From Chryseobacterium sp. BGARF1 (GTDB taxonomy: Bacteria > Bacteroidota > Bacteroidia > Flavobacteriales > Weeksellaceae), in NCBI RefSeq assembly GCF_001677955.1, contig NZ_LELA01000073.1:62001-126000 (forward strand): a stretch of DNA of 64,000 nt. The letters run 5' to 3'. The notes under the pieces were generated by a model. It was not told the origin of the DNA and searched no databases. It worked only from the letters and a program-made list of their open reading frames with translations. Of the stretch, positions 56,064 through 64,000 are shown piece after piece. Position numbers and translations under genes: made by a program. The first letter of the stretch is position 1; each line of letters starts with the position of its first letter.

Positions 56064-57539
56064 ATGATCTTAATCGTTGATGACAATCAAAACAATCTTT
56101 TTTCATTAAAAAAACTATTAGAATCTAAAGATTTCCAGGTAGATACTGCAGATTCTGGTCCGGAAGCATTGGGAAAAGCATTAAAAAATGATTATGCCTT
56201 AATTATTTTAGATGTACAAATGCCGGAAATGGATGGCTTTGAAGTTGCCGAAACACTTGCAGGATACAGCAGAACCAAAGATATTCCGATTATTTTTCTG
56301 TCGGCTGTGAATACCGAGAAAAGGTTTATTACAAAAGGATACGCTTCGGGAGGAAAAGATTACGTTACAAAGCCTGTAGATTCTGAAATTCTGCTTTTAA
56401 AAGTAAAAACATTTTACAATTATCAGGAACAGAATATTGCGATGAAAAAAACGCAGCAAAGTCTGGAACTTGAAGTAAAAGGGCGACGCGAATCTCAGGT
56501 GACGATGAAATCGCAGATTGATCACTTCCATTTCATGCTGGAATCTTTACCACAAATTGCATTTACGCTTAATGAACAGGGAATCGTGGATTTTGTAAAT
56601 GCTAAATGGTACGAATATTCTCATTCTGATACCGTTTTTCCAGAAACTCACCCTGATGATCTTTGCATAATGGAAGAGCTTTCCCGCTGCAAAAAGAAAG
56701 GAAAAGCTTTGGAATTAGAAATAAGAATTAAAAACATAAAAACAGACGATTTTAGATATCATTTGCTTCGAGTAACTCCGGTGCGTGAAGAAAATATCGT
56801 CAAAAATTGGGTAGGAACTTTTACCGATATCAACGATCAGAAAAAAGTAGAAAAAGAAAAAGATGAGTTTCTAAGCATCGCAAGCCATGAGCTGAAAACT
56901 CCTTTAACGAGTATTAAAGCTTACGTGCAGCTTTTAGACAGAAAATTAAAACTCAATAAGGAAAGTGCAGAAGCTGGATTTATGGTTAAAGTTCAGGATC
57001 AGATTGAGAAGCTTAATACGTTAATTTCAGACTTGTTAGATGTTTCTAAAATTGAAAACGGAAAACTTAAGATTAATAAAAAGCCTACCAATCTCGATGA
57101 ATTAATACAAAATGCAATCGAAACCATTCTTCAGACTCATGATGATAAAAAGGTGAAAATTGATCGCCATGGCTATATTCCGGATATTCTTATTCCTTTG
57201 GACGCCATTCGTATTGAGCAGGTTTTGATTAATTTTTTAACGAATGCTATCAAATATTCTCCCGAAAATCATCAGGTCATTGTTACTACGTTTGTAGATG
57301 AAGAAGAGCAGGAGGTAAAGGTGAGTGTTACCGATTTTGGAATTGGTATTCCAGATTTTAAGCAGGAAGCTGTGTTTCATAAGTTTTATCGTGTAGAAGA
57401 ATCTTCACTTCAGTTTCAGGGAATGGGAATTGGTCTTTACATCTGCTCTGAAATTATTAAACAACACCACGGAAACGTAGGAGTTTCGAGTATTGTAGAT
57501 CAAGGTTCTACATTTTATTTCACCTTACCATTAAATTAA
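56064..57539 (+). CDS. REC-PAS-histidine kinase
   Basis: Cytoplasmic signalling protein of 491 residues with no membrane segment. The order is REC (residues 1-~120; acidic pair VDDN, Asp in IILDVQMPEMDG, Lys in VTKPVD), PAS (~150-265), HisKA with FLSIASHELKTPLTSIKAYV and HATPase with IEQVLINFLTNAIKYSPE and GMGIGLYI. A receiver at the front means the kinase can take phosphate or signal from another kinase. It starts a six-gene operon; the large hybrid kinase follows after 4 bases. Confidence 0.9.
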   Translation: MILIVDDNQNNLFSLKKLLESKDFQVDTADSGPEALGKALKNDYALIILDVQMPEMDGFEVAETLAGYSRTKDIPIIFLSAVNTEKRFITKGYASGGKDYVTKPVDSEILLLKVKTFYNYQEQNIAMKKTQQSLELEVKGRRESQVTMKSQIDHFHFMLESLPQIAFTLNEQGIVDFVNAKWYEYSHSDTVFPETHPDDLCIMEELSRCKKKGKALELEIRIKNIKTDDFRYHLLRVTPVREENIVKNWVGTFTDINDQKKVEKEKDEFLSIASHELKTPLTSIKAYVQLLDRKLKLNKESAEAGFMVKVQDQIEKLNTLISDLLDVSKIENGKLKINKKPTNLDELIQNAIETILQTHDDKKVKIDRHGYIPDILIPLDAIRIEQVLINFLTNAIKYSPENHQVIVTTFVDEEEQEVKVSVTDFGIGIPDFKQEAVFHKFYRVEESSLQFQGMGIGLYICSEIIKQHHGNVGVSSIVDQGSTFYFTLPLN

Positions 57540-57543
57540 TTTT

Positions 57544-60500
57544 ATGCCGAAAAAAATATTAAGAAATCTGCAGTTCGGTGTCGGTTTTTCTTTATTAATC
57601 TTAATTGCAAGTTCTATTGCTTCATATCTGAGTATTCAGAATCAAATGAATCATCGTGAAAGCGTAGGAAAAAGCAGACGTGCAGCAACTGCCGTAAAAG
57701 ATGTTTTGGTAGCACTTTTGGATGCCGAAACCGGAAGCCGAGGGTATCAGCTTACCGGAAGAGAAAGTTTTCTTGAACCTTACAATCGTAGTTTAAGTGA
57801 GTATTCTAAAGCGATTGAGCTGGCCAAAAACCTGGATGTAGCAGATGCAAGTCAGCAAAAACGTTTAGACGTTTTGGAACAGAATGTTGAAAAAAGCATT
57901 AATAATCTGAAGTTTTATGTTGAGAACAGACGCAAAGGTATTGTGATGACTCAAGATCAGATTTTAGAGAGCAAAATTTACATGGATAAATGCCGTAAAA
58001 CAGTAAATGATTTTGTAAAGTATGAAGAATCTCAGCTTGAAATAAAAAACAAAGACCTCAACCGTTCCTCGAATACAACAGTTTTATTTATCATATTTTC
58101 AGCACTTTCGGCAATTGTAGTTACTGTTTTTTTCTATCTGAAATTAAGATCAGACCTTGTAAGAAGAGAAAAACTTGAAAAAGATTTAAGAGATAAAGAT
58201 GCACAAATTTCAAGACGCGTAACGGCTATTCAGCAGATTGCAAATAGAGTAGCCAACGGTGATTACAGCCAAAAAGCAGTGGATCATTCTCAGGACGACT
58301 TGGGCGATTTGGTGGGTTCTCTTAATCACATGACAGATTCTTTAAAACTAGCTTTTGAAACTATTAATAAAAGTGATTGGCGACAAAAAGGTTTGGCTTT
58401 ACTAAATGAGTCTTTGGTCGGAAACAAATCGGTTAAAGAAGTGTCAGAAAAATCTCTGAATCAAATCATCGATTATGGAAAATGTATCAATGGATCTTTA
58501 TATGTTTTTGACGAAGGAATTTTAAGACTCAATACCGCTTTCGGTTTAGAAGGCAACATGAAAAAAAGTTTTGAACCTGGTGAAGGAATGATCGGTCAAG
58601 CTTTCGTCAACGAAAAAACTAAAGTTTATAACGATCTTCAAGAAGGCGATTTTATAGTAAGTTTTGCGAGCAGTAAACTAAAAATAAGTGGACTTTTATT
58701 GATCCCGATATTTTCTGATGGACATTGTATTGGTGTTATAGAACTAGCTTCAATTACTAATTTTGATCAAGACAGGATCGATTTCTTTATAGAAGGAACA
58801 AGAAATATCGGAATTGCGCTTAATGCTGCAAAAGGACGTGAAAAAGAGCAACAGTTATTGGAGGAAACCCAAGCTCAGTCTGAGGAGTTACAAGTGCAGC
58901 ATTCTGAATTGGAAAACCTTAATACAGAATTGGAAGCTCAAACTCAAAAACTTCAGGCTTCAGAGGAAGAACTGAGAGTACAGCAGGAAGAACTGATGCA
59001 GGCAAATGCTGAACTGGAAGAACGTTCTAGATTACTGGAAGATAAAAATCATCTGATTGCCGAAAGAAATAATGAGATTCAGAAAAAGGTTGAAGAGCTG
59101 GCGTTAAGCACTAAATATAAGTCTGAATTTTTAGCAAATATGTCTCATGAATTGCGTACTCCTTTGAACTCAATTCTTCTTCTTTCCCGATTAATGGCAG
59201 AAAATCCTGACGAAAACCTAAATGAAGATCAAATAGAATCTGCAAAAGTGATTCAAAGTTCTGGAAGCAGTTTGTTGACATTGATCGACGAAATTTTAGA
59301 TCTAGCGAAGATAGAATCTGGGAAAATGACTTTAGAATATCATGATGTTGAAATTTTTGAAGTTGTAAAAGATCTGAAAAACCTATTTAATCCAGTATTT
59401 TTAGATAAAAAGCTTCAATTCAATATCAATATCGATAAAGAAGTTGAAAAAGTTATCGAAACAGACCGTTTACGTGTAGATCAGGTTTTAAGAAACCTTC
59501 TTTCTAATGCATTGAAGTTTACAAAAGTTGGAAGTATTGATTTAAATATTAAAAAAGATTCTAAAAATAAAGATTTCATTATTTTCTCTGTAAAAGATAC
59601 TGGAATCGGAATTCCGGAAGACAAGCAGAAGATTATTTTTGAAGCTTTCCAGCAAGCTGATGGTTCTACACGAAGACAGTTTGGAGGAACAGGTTTAGGA
59701 TTGTCTATAAGTCGTGAAATTGCACGTTTATTGGGCGGAGAATTAAGTGTAACCAGTAAAGTAAATGAAGGAAGTGAGTTCAAATTAATCATTCCAATAA
59801 AACCAATTGCTGAGATTACCAAACATGAAACAGACCAACAATTGGTAGATATTATTCGTGAAGATGTAGAAGAAATTCAGAATATTCTGGATGATGGGGA
59901 AACGGAATATTATGAAAAAATTGTCCTTGAGATCCCTGAAAGTGTTGATGACGACAGAGATCAGATCATAGAAGGGGATAAAGTAATTTTAATTATTGAA
60001 GATGATACCAATTTTGCAAAAGCATTATTGAAATACGCAAGAACCCAGGATTACAAAGGAATTGTTGTGGTAAGAGGAGATCATGCTTTAGCAGCGGCAC
60101 AACAATATCATCCGCAAGCGATTTTACTGGATGTACAACTTCCTGTAAAAGACGGCTGGAAAGTGATGGATGAATTAAAATCTAATTCTGAAACGAAACA
60201 TATTCCGGTGCACATGATGTCTGTACTTCACGTAAAAAAAGAAAGTCTGATGAAAGGTGCTATTGATTTCATTAATAAACCAATGGCTTTAGATCAGATG
60301 GCAGATGTTTTCAAAAAAATTGAAGAAGCCATCAGAAAATCACCTCAGAAAGTACTGATTGTGGAAGAAAATGCAAAACATGCAAGTGCATTGTCTTATT
60401 TCTTAAGCAACTTTAATATCTCTTTATCTATTGAAAATAACGTTGAAGATGTGGTGAAAGCATTAACTTCAAATCAAACTGATTGTGTGATCTTAGACAT

Positions 60501-61152
60501 CGGTGATTCGCGTGGAAATGAATATCAGGTAATAGAATCTATCAAAAGCTATGAAGGTCTCGAAAACTTACCGATTATTATTTTTACAGAAAGAAATTTA
60601 TCTCAGTCTGAAGAACTTAAAATTAAGCAGTATGCAGATTCTATTGTCGTAAAAACGGCACATTCTTACCAAAGAATTTTAGATGAAGTAGGTTTATTTT
60701 TACATTTAGTAGAAGAAAAAAATAATTCTCTGGAAAATGTAAGAATAAAAACGTTAGGTTCATTAACGGAAGTTTTGAGCGGTAAAAAAATCCTGATTAC
60801 TGATGATGATGCCCGAAATATCTTCTCTTTAACCAAATCTTTAGAGAAATATAAAGTGGAAGCAATCGTTGCAATGGATGGAAAGCACGCCTTGGAACAG
60901 ATTCAGCAAAATCCTGATATTGATGTGATTTTAATGGATATGATGATGCCCGAAATGGATGGCTATGAAACGATTCAGGAAATCAGAAAAATGCCGAAAT
61001 TTGCAAAACTTCCTATTATTGCCATTACTGCAAAAGCAATGATCGGAGACCGTCAGAAATGCATTGATGCAGGAGCTTCAGATTATATTTCAAAACCAGT
61101 AGATATCGACCAGTTATTATCTCTGCTTAGAGTATGGTTGTATGAAATTTAA
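57544..61152 (+). CDS. CHASE3-HAMP-GAF hybrid histidine kinase with three receiver domains
   Basis: Inner-membrane hybrid kinase of 1202 residues. Domains in order: helix (~12-32), CHASE3 sensor (~40-170; ALLDAETGSRGYQLTGRE), second helix (~177-197), HAMP (~200-275), GAF (~290-425), long coiled coil (~431-525), HisKA (FLANMSHELRTPLNSILLL), HATPase (VDQVLRNLLSNALKF, GTGLGLSIS), REC1 (~815-930), REC2 (~935-1045) and REC3 (~1065-1190). REC2 is weaker: ILDIGDSRG keeps the Asp but the Lys region reads VVKTAHS. The coiled coil is rich in EE and EQ pairs and may be a methylation target of the CheR/CheB encoded downstream. Confidence 0.92.
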   Translation: MPKKILRNLQFGVGFSLLILIASSIASYLSIQNQMNHRESVGKSRRAATAVKDVLVALLDAETGSRGYQLTGRESFLEPYNRSLSEYSKAIELAKNLDVADASQQKRLDVLEQNVEKSINNLKFYVENRRKGIVMTQDQILESKIYMDKCRKTVNDFVKYEESQLEIKNKDLNRSSNTTVLFIIFSALSAIVVTVFFYLKLRSDLVRREKLEKDLRDKDAQISRRVTAIQQIANRVANGDYSQKAVDHSQDDLGDLVGSLNHMTDSLKLAFETINKSDWRQKGLALLNESLVGNKSVKEVSEKSLNQIIDYGKCINGSLYVFDEGILRLNTAFGLEGNMKKSFEPGEGMIGQAFVNEKTKVYNDLQEGDFIVSFASSKLKISGLLLIPIFSDGHCIGVIELASITNFDQDRIDFFIEGTRNIGIALNAAKGREKEQQLLEETQAQSEELQVQHSELENLNTELEAQTQKLQASEEELRVQQEELMQANAELEERSRLLEDKNHLIAERNNEIQKKVEELALSTKYKSEFLANMSHELRTPLNSILLLSRLMAENPDENLNEDQIESAKVIQSSGSSLLTLIDEILDLAKIESGKMTLEYHDVEIFEVVKDLKNLFNPVFLDKKLQFNINIDKEVEKVIETDRLRVDQVLRNLLSNALKFTKVGSIDLNIKKDSKNKDFIIFSVKDTGIGIPEDKQKIIFEAFQQADGSTRRQFGGTGLGLSISREIARLLGGELSVTSKVNEGSEFKLIIPIKPIAEITKHETDQQLVDIIREDVEEIQNILDDGETEYYEKIVLEIPESVDDDRDQIIEGDKVILIIEDDTNFAKALLKYARTQDYKGIVVVRGDHALAAAQQYHPQAILLDVQLPVKDGWKVMDELKSNSETKHIPVHMMSVLHVKKESLMKGAIDFINKPMALDQMADVFKKIEEAIRKSPQKVLIVEENAKHASALSYFLSNFNISLSIENNVEDVVKALTSNQTDCVILDIGDSRGNEYQVIESIKSYEGLENLPIIIFTERNLSQSEELKIKQYADSIVVKTAHSYQRILDEVGLFLHLVEEKNNSLENVRIKTLGSLTEVLSGKKILITDDDARNIFSLTKSLEKYKVEAIVAMDGKHALEQIQQNPDIDVILMDMMMPEMDGYETIQEIRKMPKFAKLPIIAITAKAMIGDRQKCIDAGASDYISKPVDIDQLLSLLRVWLYEI

Positions 61153-61155
61153 ATA

Positions 61156-61521
61156 ATGAATAAGAAAATTTTAATCGTGGACGATGATCCACGAAATATA
61201 TTTGCCCTCAAATTAACTCTTAAAGCAAGAGGATATCAAATCGAAAGCTCCACAATGGCTTTAGAAGCAATTGATATGCTTAAAAAAGATCAGGATATTT
61301 CTGTTGTTTTAATGGATATGATGATGCCCGAAATGGATGGTTATGAAGCGATAAAGATCATTCGAAATACACCGGAAATAAAACAAATTCCTGTTATTGC
61401 AGTCACCGCGCAGGCAATGCCTGAAGATCGTCAGAAATGTCTAGATGCAGGAGCACAGGATTATGTTTCAAAGCCTATAGATGTTGATGTATTGTTAACA
61501 GCTCTCGAAAAACTTTCTTAA
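61156..61521 (+). CDS. Single-domain response regulator, close to REC3 of the hybrid kinase
   Basis: Stand-alone receiver of 121 residues: acidic pair VDDDPRN, phospho-acceptor Asp in VLMDMMMPEMDGYE, Lys in VSKPIDVD. It lacks an output domain. It starts 3 bases after the hybrid kinase and is nearly the same as that kinase's REC3 over the central region, where 34 bases of DNA match but for one position. It probably arose by tandem duplication and may act as a phosphate shuttle or sink. Confidence 0.9.
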   Translation: MNKKILIVDDDPRNIFALKLTLKARGYQIESSTMALEAIDMLKKDQDISVVLMDMMMPEMDGYEAIKIIRNTPEIKQIPVIAVTAQAMPEDRQKCLDAGAQDYVSKPIDVDVLLTALEKLS

Positions 61522-61523
61522 AA

Positions 61524-62354
61524 ATGCTCGAACCAAGTATTATAAAAGATGAAGAGGTAGAATTTCTTATTAAAGATGTCTACGAACTGTACGGATACGA
61601 TTTTTCAGGGTACAGCAGAGCTTCTTTTAAACGGAGGGTAAACCGTATTTGCTTGATAGAAAGATTTACGAGCTTTGCCGAATTACGTTACACGCTCATC
61701 AATGAGCCGGAATATTTGAAACGTTTTGTAGAAGAAGTAACAGTAAATGTGACTGAAATGTTTCGGGACCCTCATTTTTTTAAAGGATTAAGAGAAAAAA
61801 TCTTACCGCAGTTGGGAACTTATCCTTTAATCAGAATTTGGGTTGCAGGTTGTTCTACAGGTGAAGAAGCTTATTCTATGGCAATCTTATTGAAAGAAGC
61901 CAATTTGTATCATAAATCTTTGATTTATGGAACAGATCTTAACCCTTCGGTTTTAGAAACAGCGAGAGCAGGAGTTTTTCCTTTGCAGCAAATGAAACTA
62001 TATTCTGAAAATTATATGCTTTCCGGTGGGAAAAAAGATTTTTCAGATTATTATACTGCGAATTACGACAGCGCAAAATTTGATAAAAGCCTGCAGGAAA
62101 AATTGATTTTATCGACGCACAATCTTGTTTCAGACAGCTCGTTTAACAGCTTCCAGTTGATCATCTGCAGAAATGTTCTTATTTATTTTGACCGTGGTTT
62201 GCAGGAAAGAGTTTTCAGACTTTTTGATAACAGTTTAGAAAATTTAGGCTTTTTGGCTTTAGGAGCAAAAGAGACGATCAGATTTTCTAAATTAGACAAA
62301 AATTTCCACCAGATCGATGATCAGAGAATCTGGAAAAAAATAGATCACCATTAA
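61524..62354 (+). CDS. CheR-type protein-glutamate methyltransferase
   Basis: Methyltransferase of 276 residues that would methylate glutamates with S-adenosylmethionine. The N-terminal helical domain (residues ~10-75; FSGYSRASFKRRVNR) precedes the catalytic fold with WVAGCSTGEEAYSMAILL, IYGTDLNPSVLETAR and IICRNVLIYFD. It starts 2 bases after the receiver gene. No chemoreceptor or CheA is in view, so the target is probably a kinase in this operon. Confidence 0.92.
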   Translation: MLEPSIIKDEEVEFLIKDVYELYGYDFSGYSRASFKRRVNRICLIERFTSFAELRYTLINEPEYLKRFVEEVTVNVTEMFRDPHFFKGLREKILPQLGTYPLIRIWVAGCSTGEEAYSMAILLKEANLYHKSLIYGTDLNPSVLETARAGVFPLQQMKLYSENYMLSGGKKDFSDYYTANYDSAKFDKSLQEKLILSTHNLVSDSSFNSFQLIICRNVLIYFDRGLQERVFRLFDNSLENLGFLALGAKETIRFSKLDKNFHQIDDQRIWKKIDHH

Positions 62355-62365
62355 TATTTTTAAAC

Positions 62366-62938
62366 ATGCAAACTGAAGGCACAAATACAGAATTGGTCTT
62401 GATAGGTGGATCTGCAGGAAGTCTGCAGGTTATTTTAGAAATGATCAAAAATATTAATGAAAACCTAAATTTTCCTATCATATTGGTTTTGCATAGAAAA
62501 GCGCAGTCAACCAATATTTTGCAGACTTTACTTCAACAGTTTATTTCAACTGAAGTGGTAGAAATTGATGATAAAACGGATATTAAAAAAAATAAAATTT
62601 ATATTGTTCCGGCAGATTATCATCTTTTATTTGAAAATAAAAAAACGATGTCTCTGGACAGTTCTGAGAAGATGAATTATTCGAGACCGTCAATTGATGT
62701 TACTTTTAAGTCTGCTGCAGAAGTTTACGGTAAAAGTTTGGTCGGGATTTTGCTTTCAGGAGCCAATGCAGACGGAGTAGAAGGTTTGTCTTATATTAAA
62801 AAAAACAATGGTAAGGTCTGGATCCAGGATCCGGAAACGGCTGAAGTAAGTTATATGCCGAAACACGCTGTAGAAGAGGTAAAATATGATTTGCTTATTA
62901 CACCTAAAAATTTAGCTGAGCATATTAATCAGTTATAA
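62366..62938 (+). CDS. CheB-type methylesterase domain protein
   Basis: Hydrolase of 190 residues that removes methyl esters from glutamates. The catalytic Ser is in IGGSAGS, the His in LVLHRKAQS and the Asp in LLSGANADGVEG. The usual N-terminal receiver of CheB is missing, so it is not controlled by its own phosphorylation. It is encoded 11 bases after CheR in the same operon. Confidence 0.9.
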   Translation: MQTEGTNTELVLIGGSAGSLQVILEMIKNINENLNFPIILVLHRKAQSTNILQTLLQQFISTEVVEIDDKTDIKKNKIYIVPADYHLLFENKKTMSLDSSEKMNYSRPSIDVTFKSAAEVYGKSLVGILLSGANADGVEGLSYIKKNNGKVWIQDPETAEVSYMPKHAVEEVKYDLLITPKNLAEHINQL

Positions 62939-62972
62939 AAAATAACCCTAAATTTAAGTTAAATAAAAGAAT

Positions 62973-63344
62973 ATGAGTAAGAAGAAAATTTTGATTTTTG
63001 ATGATGATAAAACAATTCTTGAAGTAATCACAATCATTTTTGAAGAAAACGGTTATGAAGTCGAAATTTCAGAAACATCTCATGATATTATCGAAAAGGT
63101 TTCAAGTTTTAAACCTGATGTCATTCTTATGGATAACTGGATCCCCAGAATTGGTGGAGTAGAAGCTACCCAACTTTTAAAAAGCCATGAAGAGTTTAAA
63201 TCTATTCCGGTAATTTACGTAACGGCAAATAACGATATCGTTGCATTGGCGGCAGAAGCTCAGGCGGATGATTATGTTGCAAAACCTTTTAATCTTGATG
63301 ATTTGGAAGAAAAAGTTGCGATGTTTTTACAAGAAAAAGCTTAG
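62973..63344 (+). CDS. Single-domain response regulator, last gene of the signalling operon
   Basis: Stand-alone receiver of 123 residues: acidic pair FDDDK, Asp in VILMDNWIPRIGG, Lys in VAKPFNLDD. The region after the Asp reads NWIP where MMMP is usual, so it diverges from the receiver at 61156. It has no output domain. A hairpin with T-tail follows at 63365-63400. Confidence 0.88.
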   Translation: MSKKKILIFDDDKTILEVITIIFEENGYEVEISETSHDIIEKVSSFKPDVILMDNWIPRIGGVEATQLLKSHEEFKSIPVIYVTANNDIVALAAEAQADDYVAKPFNLDDLEEKVAMFLQEKA

Positions 63345-63364
63345 CATAATTTCCGTTTCGTTCT

Positions 63365-63400
63365 AAAAATCTCTTCATTTACGGAAAGGGATTTTTTTTA
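63365..63400 (+). terminator. Terminator after the signalling operon
   Basis: AAAAATCTCTT (63365-63375) pairs with AAGGGATTTTT (63386-63396), one wobble pair, and runs into T. The A-run on the left may let it serve the convergent gene too. Confidence 0.7.
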
Positions 63401-63676
63401 TACTACATTTTTCATGGGCTCGTCATCTAAATTTGAGCGTTTTCGGGGTTGTATGTCGTTATTTATATCACTAATTAAAGCAGATAAAAATTCTTTAATT
63501 TCCGGCTTCGACAAAATTTTCTCAGAAAAAGTAGAAGCAATAATAATCTTTTTTGAAACGATATTTTCTGTAAAGGTAAATTCATCTTTCAAATCAATAT
63601 CAATACCAAAATGCTGCTGTACATTCAAAGACAAATAGTATTCTATTATATCTTTATTTTGTTCTGTAACTTCCAT
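63398..63676 (-). CDS. Hypothetical protein, about 92 residues
   Basis: Soluble charged protein with no signal peptide or known motif; the middle (VSKKIIIASTFSEKILSKPEIKEFL) looks alpha/beta. I set the start at ATG 63676 (MEVTEQNKD), nine residues inside the longest frame, because that gives a cleaner N-terminus. It converges with the signalling operon. No function can be given. Confidence 0.6.
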   Translation of the reverse strand: MEVTEQNKDIIEYYLSLNVQQHFGIDIDLKDEFTFTENIVSKKIIIASTFSEKILSKPEIKEFLSALISDINNDIQPRKRSNLDDEPMKNVV

Positions 63677-63863
63677 CTCAAGGTGTTTTATTATGAAATA
63701 CAATAATTTTTATGCCATACAGAGTTTTTATAAAAAATTAACAGTTTTTATTTTAAATCGGTGTATTAATTGCATATAAATTTATTTTGCTTTCACATAT
63801 AGAATTCCCTTATTTATTGGTAAAAGTCGTATTTGCAAAAAAATGCTATTATTTCAATAAAAA

Positions 63864-63894
63864 AAACGGACAATGAATTACTCACTATCCGTTT
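63864..63894 (-). terminator. Terminator of the minus-strand gene entering from the right edge
   Basis: AAACGGA (63864-63870) and TCCGTTT (63888-63894) pair; on the minus strand a T-run follows. It lies about 23 bases after the stop of the partial gene at 63917. Confidence 0.75.
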
Positions 63895-63916
63895 CAATGA
63901 TAAAATAAACTACTTC

Positions 63917-64000
63917 TTATTTTCCACCACCGCTGTTTTTCTCAACATCGGTTTTGGTATTTTCTTTTACTTTCTGGTTTCCGAATCTTTTTACAAATGT
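63917..64000 (-). CDS. C-terminal fragment of an unidentified gene, cut by the window edge
   Basis: The last 27 codons are open from the right edge to a stop at 63917. The text is basic, then acidic, and ends in Gly (FVKRFGNQKVKENTKTD, then SGGGK). The start lies outside the window, and the piece is too short and low in complexity to assign a family. Confidence 0.5.
   Translation of the reverse strand, partial: TFVKRFGNQKVKENTKTDVEKNSGGGK

Noticed and set aside
61156..63344. A chemotaxis operon
   Set aside because: CheR and CheB are present but there is no CheA, CheW or chemoreceptor, and the partners are hybrid kinases and lone receivers.

Overview
The window comes from an AT-rich member of the Bacteroidota, most likely a flavobacterium close to Chryseobacterium (Weeksellaceae). 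The signs are a SusC/SusD pair, many outer-membrane beta-barrels with short signal peptides ending in AQ, A-rich leaders instead of Shine-Dalgarno sequences, TAnnTTTG-type -7 boxes, a KdpD split into two proteins, and a type-B (single membrane anchor) succinate dehydrogenase. I see no rRNA, tRNA, CRISPR array, prophage or complete insertion sequence. The genus is inferred from protein style, not from a marker gene.

Left part (1-11.5 kb): the end of a sugar operon (FHS-type permease, LamB-like porin, ketose 3-epimerase); a ClC chloride carrier with CBS domains; a secreted-protein gene broken by one frameshift; and a PhzF isomerase / MocR regulator / small-protein group in which two promoters carry the same paired GATACAG operator. 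A TetX-like flavin monooxygenase follows, with its AraC-type regulator.

Middle-left (11.5-29.8 kb): an orphan outer-membrane receptor; a TolC-HlyD-permease-permease export operon with no ATPase gene; and an operon on the minus strand that joins a porin, a dicarboxylate (DASS) carrier and succinate dehydrogenase/fumarate reductase CAB. Small accessory genes follow (DoxX, alpha/beta hydrolase, AlkD-like HEAT protein, HxlR regulator, small unknown proteins).

Middle-right (30-41.8 kb): a probable protein or peptide acquisition locus. A LytS-type kinase is followed by a secreted zinc metalloprotease, SusC, SusD and a LytTR response regulator. A possible 36-residue ORF and an OmpA-family protein come next.

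Kdp region (41.9-53.4 kb): a sigma-54-type (GAFTGA) response regulator, then six very small genes, including KdpF, a second KdpF-like peptide and two divergent paralogues of an uncharacterised soluble family. KdpA, KdpB, KdpC, a beta-barrel porin, a KdpD sensor half without a kinase, and a separate HAMP/PAS histidine kinase complete the run. This looks like a potassium-uptake operon with its own regulator and an uncharacterised set of microproteins. It is the best candidate here for an undescribed system.

Right end (53.4-64 kb): a small stress-type cluster (lmo0937-like peptide, DUF892 ferritin-like protein with a histone-like tail), then a tight signalling operon. It holds a REC-PAS-kinase, a 1202-residue CHASE3/HAMP/GAF kinase with three REC domains, a lone REC, CheR, CheB and another lone REC, with no chemoreceptor or CheA in view. 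CheR/CheB may act on the glutamate/glutamine-rich coiled coil of the large kinase; that is a hypothesis.
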